A stretch of DNA of 38,887 nt from an uncultured Chlorobiaceae bacterium (GTDB taxonomy: Bacteria; Bacteroidota; Chlorobiia; Chlorobiales; Chlorobiaceae): assembly GCA_903851385.1 (NCBI GenBank), contig CAINOC010000024.1:1-38887 (forward strand), read 5' to 3'. The notes under the pieces are model-generated. The model had not been told where the DNA came from. It made no database searches and saw only the letters and a program-made list of their open reading frames with translations. Positions 34,792-38,887 of this stretch are shown one piece after another; within the stretch, counting starts at the first letter, position 1; every line of letters starts with the position of its first letter. A program made the position numbers and the translations under genes.

Positions 34792-35808
34792 ATGAATTTT
34801 GACGCCATAAAAAAAATCGCACTTTCAGCTACGCTTATCCTGGCCTCCGGCATACCGGGAACATTTGCAGAGGCAGCTGGAAACGTAACCCTTCTTAACG
34901 TTTCCTACGATCCGACAAGGGAGCTCTATCAGAAAGAAAACGCAGCGTTTACCCAGTACTGGCAAAAGAAAAGCGGACAGACCGTTGTGATCAACCAGTC
35001 GCATGGTGGTTCAGGCAAGCAGGCTCGTGCTGTCATTGACGGGCTGGAAGCCGATGTTGTAACACTGGCTCTTGCATATGACATTGATGCGATAGCTGAC
35101 AGCAAACTTCTCGATATCAACTGGCAGAAAAAACTGGCCAACAACAGCACACCATATACCTCCACAATCGTCTTTGTTGTCAGAAAGGGAAATCCAAAGC
35201 AGATCAAAAACTGGGATGATCTTGTGAAATCTGGTGTATCAGTCATCACACCAAATCCGAAAACATCCGGAGGTGCACGCTGGAACTACTTGGCGGCTTG
35301 GGGTTACAAGCAAAAACAGACCGGTTCTGCTGAAAAGGCAAAAACTTTTGTCAAGGCTTTATACAAGAATGTTCCTGTGCTTGATACCGGTGCCCGTGGC
35401 TCAACCCTCAGCTTTGCTCAGCGCGGCCTCGGTGATGTGCTTATTGCCTGGGAAAATGAAGCTCACCTGATTCTGAAAGAGTTCGGTTCTGACAAGTATG
35501 AAATCGTCTCTCCATCGGTAAGCATCCTGGCTGAACCGCCAGTGGCCGTTGTGGATAAAAATGTCGAGAAGCATGGCACACGTAAACTTGCGGAGGCTTA
35601 TCTGAACTTCCTCTATACACCACAGGCTCAGGATATCATTGCACAGAACTTTTACCGCCCTCGAAACCCTGCTGCACTGAAAAAATATGCAGCGAGCTTT
35701 CCTAAAATCAAGCTTTTTACTCTGGGCGAAGTGTTTGGGAACTGGCGCAGTGCACAGAAAACCCATTTTAACGATGGCGGTGTTTTCGATCAGATCTATA
35801 CTCCCTGA
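34792..35808 (+). CDS. sbp: Sulfate-binding periplasmic protein
   Basis: This 338-residue solute-binding protein of a sulfate/thiosulfate ABC transporter has a signal peptide of about 26-29 residues (basic start, hydrophobic [13 protein letters not shown]). The mature protein has the family motifs [13 protein letters not shown] and [18 protein letters not shown], which line the sulfate pocket. It ends with the usual GEVFGNW...[12 protein letters not shown]. The start ATG 34792 has a strong AAGGAGA five bases upstream, the best ribosome-binding site in the window. It is the first gene of the sbp-cysT-cysW-cysA operon, with a 99-base gap before cysT. Confidence 0.95.
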   Translation: MNFDAIKKIALSATLILASGIPGTFAEAAGNVTLLNVSYDPTRELYQKENAAFTQYWQKKSGQTVVINQSHGGSGKQARAVIDGLEADVVTLALAYDIDAIADSKLLDINWQKKLANNSTPYTSTIVFVVRKGNPKQIKNWDDLVKSGVSVITPNPKTSGGARWNYLAAWGYKQKQTGSAEKAKTFVKALYKNVPVLDTGARGSTLSFAQRGLGDVLIAWENEAHLILKEFGSDKYEIVSPSVSILAEPPVAVVDKNVEKHGTRKLAEAYLNFLYTPQAQDIIAQNFYRPRNPAALKKYAASFPKIKLFTLGEVFGNWRSAQKTHFNDGGVFDQIYTP

Positions 35809-35846
35809 ATCAGGGAGTTCATCACTGATTTGCAAACTAATTTTTT

Positions 35847-35879
35847 GGAAAGCAGGATGGAAGGATAATCCTGCTTTCC
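35847..35879 (+). other. Intercistronic hairpin between sbp and cysT
   Basis: A perfect 12-bp inverted repeat, GGAAAGCAGGAT (35847-35858) and ATCCTGCTTTCC (35868-35879), has a 9-nt loop. A smaller hairpin ACTCCCT/AGGGAGT spans the sbp stop codon. Only a broken T-run follows, so partial termination or protection of the upstream mRNA from 3' exonucleases is more likely than full termination. Such structures help the binding protein to be made in excess over the permease. Confidence 0.65.
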
Positions 35880-35907
35880 TTTGCTGTTTTCAATAACCAG
35901 ATTACCA

Positions 35908-36744
35908 ATGGCATTGTTTCAGAGAAAAAGACGCAACATTCTGCCCGGCTTCGGACTGTCGATGGGGTACACGGTATTCTATCTTTCAGCAATTGTCATT
36001 GTGCCACTGAGCATGATATTCTTTAATACCATTCCTATGGGATGGGAGCCATTTATAAATGCTGTAACAGCTCCGCGTGTTCTCGCTTCCTATAGGCTTA
36101 GTTTTTCCACTGCTTTTTATGCCGCACTTTTCGATGCCGTAGCTGGCCTCTTGACTGCATGGGTACTGGTACGTTATCGTTTTCCCGGTAAACAATTTCT
36201 TGATGCCCTGGTCGATCTTCCATTTGCGCTACCAACCGCAGTTGCCGGGATCTGCTTTGCAACTCTTTATTCTCCAATGGGCTGGCTTGGCCATCTCGTC
36301 ACACGATTTAACCTGCAAATCATCAATACTCCGACGGGAATTGTGATTGCGCTGATATTTATCGGGTTTCCCTTTGTTGTCCGGACAATCCAGCCGGTGC
36401 TTGAAGAGGTGGAACAGGAGATTGAAGAGGCTGCGCACTGCCTTGGGGCAACACGGTGGCAGACCTTCAGGAAGATTCTGCTTCCGCATCTTTTCCCTGC
36501 ACTGCTGACAGGAGTAACGCTTGCTTTTGCTCGGGGGATTGGGGAGTATGGATCAGTAATCTTTATTGCAGGAAATCTGCCTATGAAAACTGAAATTGCG
36601 CCGTTGATGATTATGTCGAAACTTGACCAGTTTGACTCTGCAGGCGCGTCGGCCATTGCGCTTGTGCTTCTCTGCATCTCTTTTTCCATGCTTCTCTTGC
36701 TGAATGCAGTGCAGGAGTGGCAACAGAAAGAATATCGTTCATAA
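35908..36744 (+). CDS. cysT: Sulfate ABC transporter permease CysT (CysU)
   Basis: This 278-residue inner-membrane permease has six expected helices. The EAA loop that contacts the ATPase is EIEEAAHCLGATRWQTFRKI, and DLPFALPTAVAGI with TLAFARGIGEYGSVIFIAGN are typical of sulfate permeases. ATG 35908 is chosen; the open frame reaches a TTG at 35881 inside the hairpin region. No clear ribosome-binding site is seen. It lies three bases upstream of cysW. Confidence 0.94.
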   Translation: MALFQRKRRNILPGFGLSMGYTVFYLSAIVIVPLSMIFFNTIPMGWEPFINAVTAPRVLASYRLSFSTAFYAALFDAVAGLLTAWVLVRYRFPGKQFLDALVDLPFALPTAVAGICFATLYSPMGWLGHLVTRFNLQIINTPTGIVIALIFIGFPFVVRTIQPVLEEVEQEIEEAAHCLGATRWQTFRKILLPHLFPALLTGVTLAFARGIGEYGSVIFIAGNLPMKTEIAPLMIMSKLDQFDSAGASAIALVLLCISFSMLLLLNAVQEWQQKEYRS

Positions 36745-36747
36745 GCT

Positions 36748-37617
36748 ATGCCACAACCCGAAATATCACAGAGTCACCCATCTGTTGAAAAAAAAAGGAT
36801 TTCGGATCCTCGATCAGTTCAAGTGTTGCTGATCGGCTTGACCTATCTTTTTTTTACAGGGTTTATCTTTCTTCCGCTTGGCCTGGTTTTTTCAGAGGCT
36901 TTCGGGAAAGGATGGAGCTTCTATCTTGAAGCAATCCGGGAACCATACGCTATAGAAGCTGTAAAACTAACGCTTCTGACTGTGGCTATTGTTGTGCCGG
37001 TAAATGCTGTTTTCGGCGTTTCAGCTGCATGGGCAATCACGAAATTTAACTTCCGAGGGAAAAGTGTACTCAAGAGCCTGCTTGACCTTCCTTTTGCAGT
37101 TTCGCCGGTTATTGCCGGTCTCATCTTTGTTCTTTTGGTCGGCAGCCGCACACCTTTTGGTTCATGGCTTGGGGAGCATGGTATTAAAATAATCTTTTCA
37201 ACTCCGGGTATCATCATCGCTACCATCTTTGTAACGTTTCCGTTTATTGCCCGGGAACTGATCCCTTTAATGGAAGCCCAGGGAAGGGATGAAGAGGAAG
37301 CTGCTCTGACACTTGGTGCAAAAGGATGGCAAATTTTCTGGAAAATAACCCTTCCAAACATCAGATGGGGTCTTTTATATGGAATGATCCTTTGCGGAGC
37401 GCGCTCAATCGGTGAGTTTGGAGCTGTGTCTGTTGTGTCGGGTCATATCCGTGGACAGACCAATACGATTCCGCTGCATGTTGAAATTCTCTACAGCGAA
37501 TATAATTTTACGGCATCGTTCGCCGTTGCTTCACTTCTTGTCTTTCTGGCTCTTCTTACTGTAGTTATCAAGAGTGGAATGGAAAAACACTTTCAGAAAA
37601 ACAGCTTTCATCTTTAG
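36748..37617 (+). CDS. cysW: Sulfate ABC transporter permease CysW
   Basis: This 289-residue second permease subunit has an EAA loop in [35 protein letters not shown] in a central helix, and [20 protein letters not shown], a CysW signature, near the C-terminus. It has six predicted membrane helices plus a charged N-terminal tail of about 25 residues. ATG 36748 follows the cysT stop after three bases; cysA begins eight bases after its stop. Confidence 0.95.
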   Translation: MPQPEISQSHPSVEKKRISDPRSVQVLLIGLTYLFFTGFIFLPLGLVFSEAFGKGWSFYLEAIREPYAIEAVKLTLLTVAIVVPVNAVFGVSAAWAITKFNFRGKSVLKSLLDLPFAVSPVIAGLIFVLLVGSRTPFGSWLGEHGIKIIFSTPGIIIATIFVTFPFIARELIPLMEAQGRDEEEAALTLGAKGWQIFWKITLPNIRWGLLYGMILCGARSIGEFGAVSVVSGHIRGQTNTIPLHVEILYSEYNFTASFAVASLLVFLALLTVVIKSGMEKHFQKNSFHL

Positions 37618-37625
37618 GATCTGAT

Positions 37626-38699
37626 ATGGGAATAGAACTGCAGAACATCAACAAAACATTTGGTGAGTATAAGGCGATTGACAATCTCAGCCTGAACATC
37701 GCCTCCGGCGAGCTCATTGCTCTCCTGGGGCCTTCGGGTTGTGGCAAAACCACACTGCTGCGCATTATTGCCGGTTTGGAGCTGGCTGATTCAGGAAAAA
37801 TAATTCTGGAAAACAAGGATACCACCAACCTGCCGCCAAGGGAGAAAAATGTTGGGTTTGTTTTTCAGCATTATGCACTGTTCCGACGTCTTACTGTTTT
37901 TGAAAATGTAGCCTTCGGCCTTAAAGTTCTCCCTTTCAGGGAACGGCCTCCGAAAAAAGAGATACGTGACAGGGTGGAACATCTTTTGAAGCTGGTACAG
38001 ATGGATTGGGCGCTGAACCGCTACCCTTCACAACTTTCAGGAGGACAGCGTCAGCGTGTTGCTTTGGCAAGGGCTTTAGCCGTAAATCCAAGAGTACTGC
38101 TCCTTGATGAGCCTTTTTCGGCACTGGATGCAAAGGTGCGGCAGGAGCTGCGCCGATGGCTGAGGAAACTGCACGATGAAATCCATGTGACCAGTATTTT
38201 TGTTACCCACGATCAGGAGGAGGCTTTAGAGCTGGCGGATAAAATTGTAGTAATCAACAAAGGCAGGATTGAACAACAGGGTACGCCACAGGAGGTTTAC
38301 GATCACCCTGCAAATGCGTTTGTCTATAACTTTCTGGGAAATGTAAACGTTTTCCATGGACGTATCCACAATGGAAAGGTAAGTTTGGGCGATCACCATC
38401 TGGATGCGCCGGATGACTTGAAAAACGTTGAGGAAAAAACAAGTCAGACCTTTGTACGACCACATGAAATCGGTATAAGCAGAATACGCAGTAACGAAAA
38501 CGACCTTGAAGGAACTATCAGGGAGGTGCGTCTGCAGGGCGGTCAAATCGGGCTGAACATAGAATGCGAAGGTCTTGATAGCCCCATTGAAGCCGAAGTA
38601 CCACGAGAGCTTTTCGTCAATCTTCAACTTGCAAAAGGCGTGCAGGTGTTTGTGACCATTAATCGGGTCAGGGTGTTTACCGGGGATTACGAGATTTAG
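37626..38699 (+). CDS. cysA: Sulfate ABC transporter ATP-binding protein CysA
   Basis: This 357-residue ATPase energises sulfate import. Walker [10 protein letters not shown] (35-43), Q-loop FQHYALF, signature LSGGQRQR, Walker [13 protein letters not shown] and the switch His of VTHDQEEAL are all present. The C-terminal region from about 240 is a TOBE-type regulatory domain ([22 protein letters not shown]). ATG 37626 has AGGAT upstream. It is the last transporter gene; the remaining 188 bases contain no recognisable gene, so whether cysH/D/N-type genes follow cannot be seen. Confidence 0.95.
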   Translation: MGIELQNINKTFGEYKAIDNLSLNIASGELIALLGPSGCGKTTLLRIIAGLELADSGKIILENKDTTNLPPREKNVGFVFQHYALFRRLTVFENVAFGLKVLPFRERPPKKEIRDRVEHLLKLVQMDWALNRYPSQLSGGQRQRVALARALAVNPRVLLLDEPFSALDAKVRQELRRWLRKLHDEIHVTSIFVTHDQEEALELADKIVVINKGRIEQQGTPQEVYDHPANAFVYNFLGNVNVFHGRIHNGKVSLGDHHLDAPDDLKNVEEKTSQTFVRPHEIGISRIRSNENDLEGTIREVRLQGGQIGLNIECEGLDSPIEAEVPRELFVNLQLAKGVQVFVTINRVRVFTGDYEI

Positions 38700-38887
38700 A
38701 GGTTGAAGAAAGAATAAGTTCTATAATACCCATAGGGCCTATAGGCCTGTGCGACGTGAAAGTCTTGTTGTGGAGTTGTCTGACAAACAGACCAACTGTT
38801 CAGTCAGTTGAGACCGCCAGTACATGCAGGATAAGCAATTGCCTTGTGTGAAGCTATTGGTAAACGTACCCGCAGGAAACTGTAGGC
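38700..38887. other. Region downstream of cysA
   Basis: There is no gene here. It contains a 12-nt perfect palindrome GGCCTATAGGCC at 38736-38747 and a hairpin around TCTG-ACAAA-CAGA (about 38775-38795) flanked by AGTTG/CAACT. Neither is followed by a T-run. These may form the 3' end of the operon transcript, but that is not certain. Confidence 0.4.

Overview
This window is a chromosomal segment of what looks like a green sulfur bacterium (Chlorobiota, Chlorobium/Pelodictyon group). That is inferred from gene content and protein style: an eleven-gene complex I operon without nuoE/F/G, a divergent ferrochelatase, and Bacteroidota/Chlorobiota-type variants of Tgt and of a PAP2-related membrane protein. 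No marker gene such as 16S rRNA or fmoA is present, so the assignment is not proven. About 35 protein genes and two tRNA-Leu genes are supported. I see no IS element, prophage, CRISPR array or rRNA.

Layout. 184-11227 (minus) is one nuo operon, nuoA-B-C-D-H-I-J-K-L-M-N. 11591-14105 (minus) holds a PAP2-like membrane protein, ferrochelatase, a TPR protein and a small membrane protein. 14216-14401 holds two tRNA-Leu genes, followed on the plus strand by a HIT hydrolase and a SAM methyltransferase. 16060-25266 (minus) is a housekeeping stretch: ORF6N protein, orphan TolC-like outer-membrane protein, rarA, ribE, tpx, an ABC ATPase with DoxX, ribD, dCMP deaminase and a sugar-nucleotide epimerase. 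25503-28886 (plus) is the three-gene set circularly permuted ATP-grasp / alpha-E / transglutaminase, a widespread cassette with no settled function. 28957-31410 (minus) is a hybrid sensor kinase that appears to have lost both phosphoacceptors. 31744-34153 (plus) is tgt-rimO, followed by a lone HicB-like gene. 34792-38699 (plus) is a complete sulfate ABC transporter operon (sbp-cysT-cysW-cysA), preceded by a structured leader or terminator and with a strong hairpin between sbp and cysT.

Two repeat families run through the first 21 kb. One consists of heptamers (AGTGCTG/CAGCACT, and a related NNCAGTN series). They lie at gene ends and also inside nuoL and the methyltransferase gene, where they are translated in frame. 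The other is a 30-nt palindromic element, identical in four places; one copy supplies the last codons and the stop of the tolC-like gene.

The strongest leads are the kinase lacking both His and Asp acceptors, the alternative RNA pairings upstream of the sulfate operon, repeat-derived peptide inside NuoL, and the amidoligase-type triad. Sulfate uptake in a presumed green sulfur bacterium suggests a strain able to assimilate sulfate, which is not universal in this phylum.
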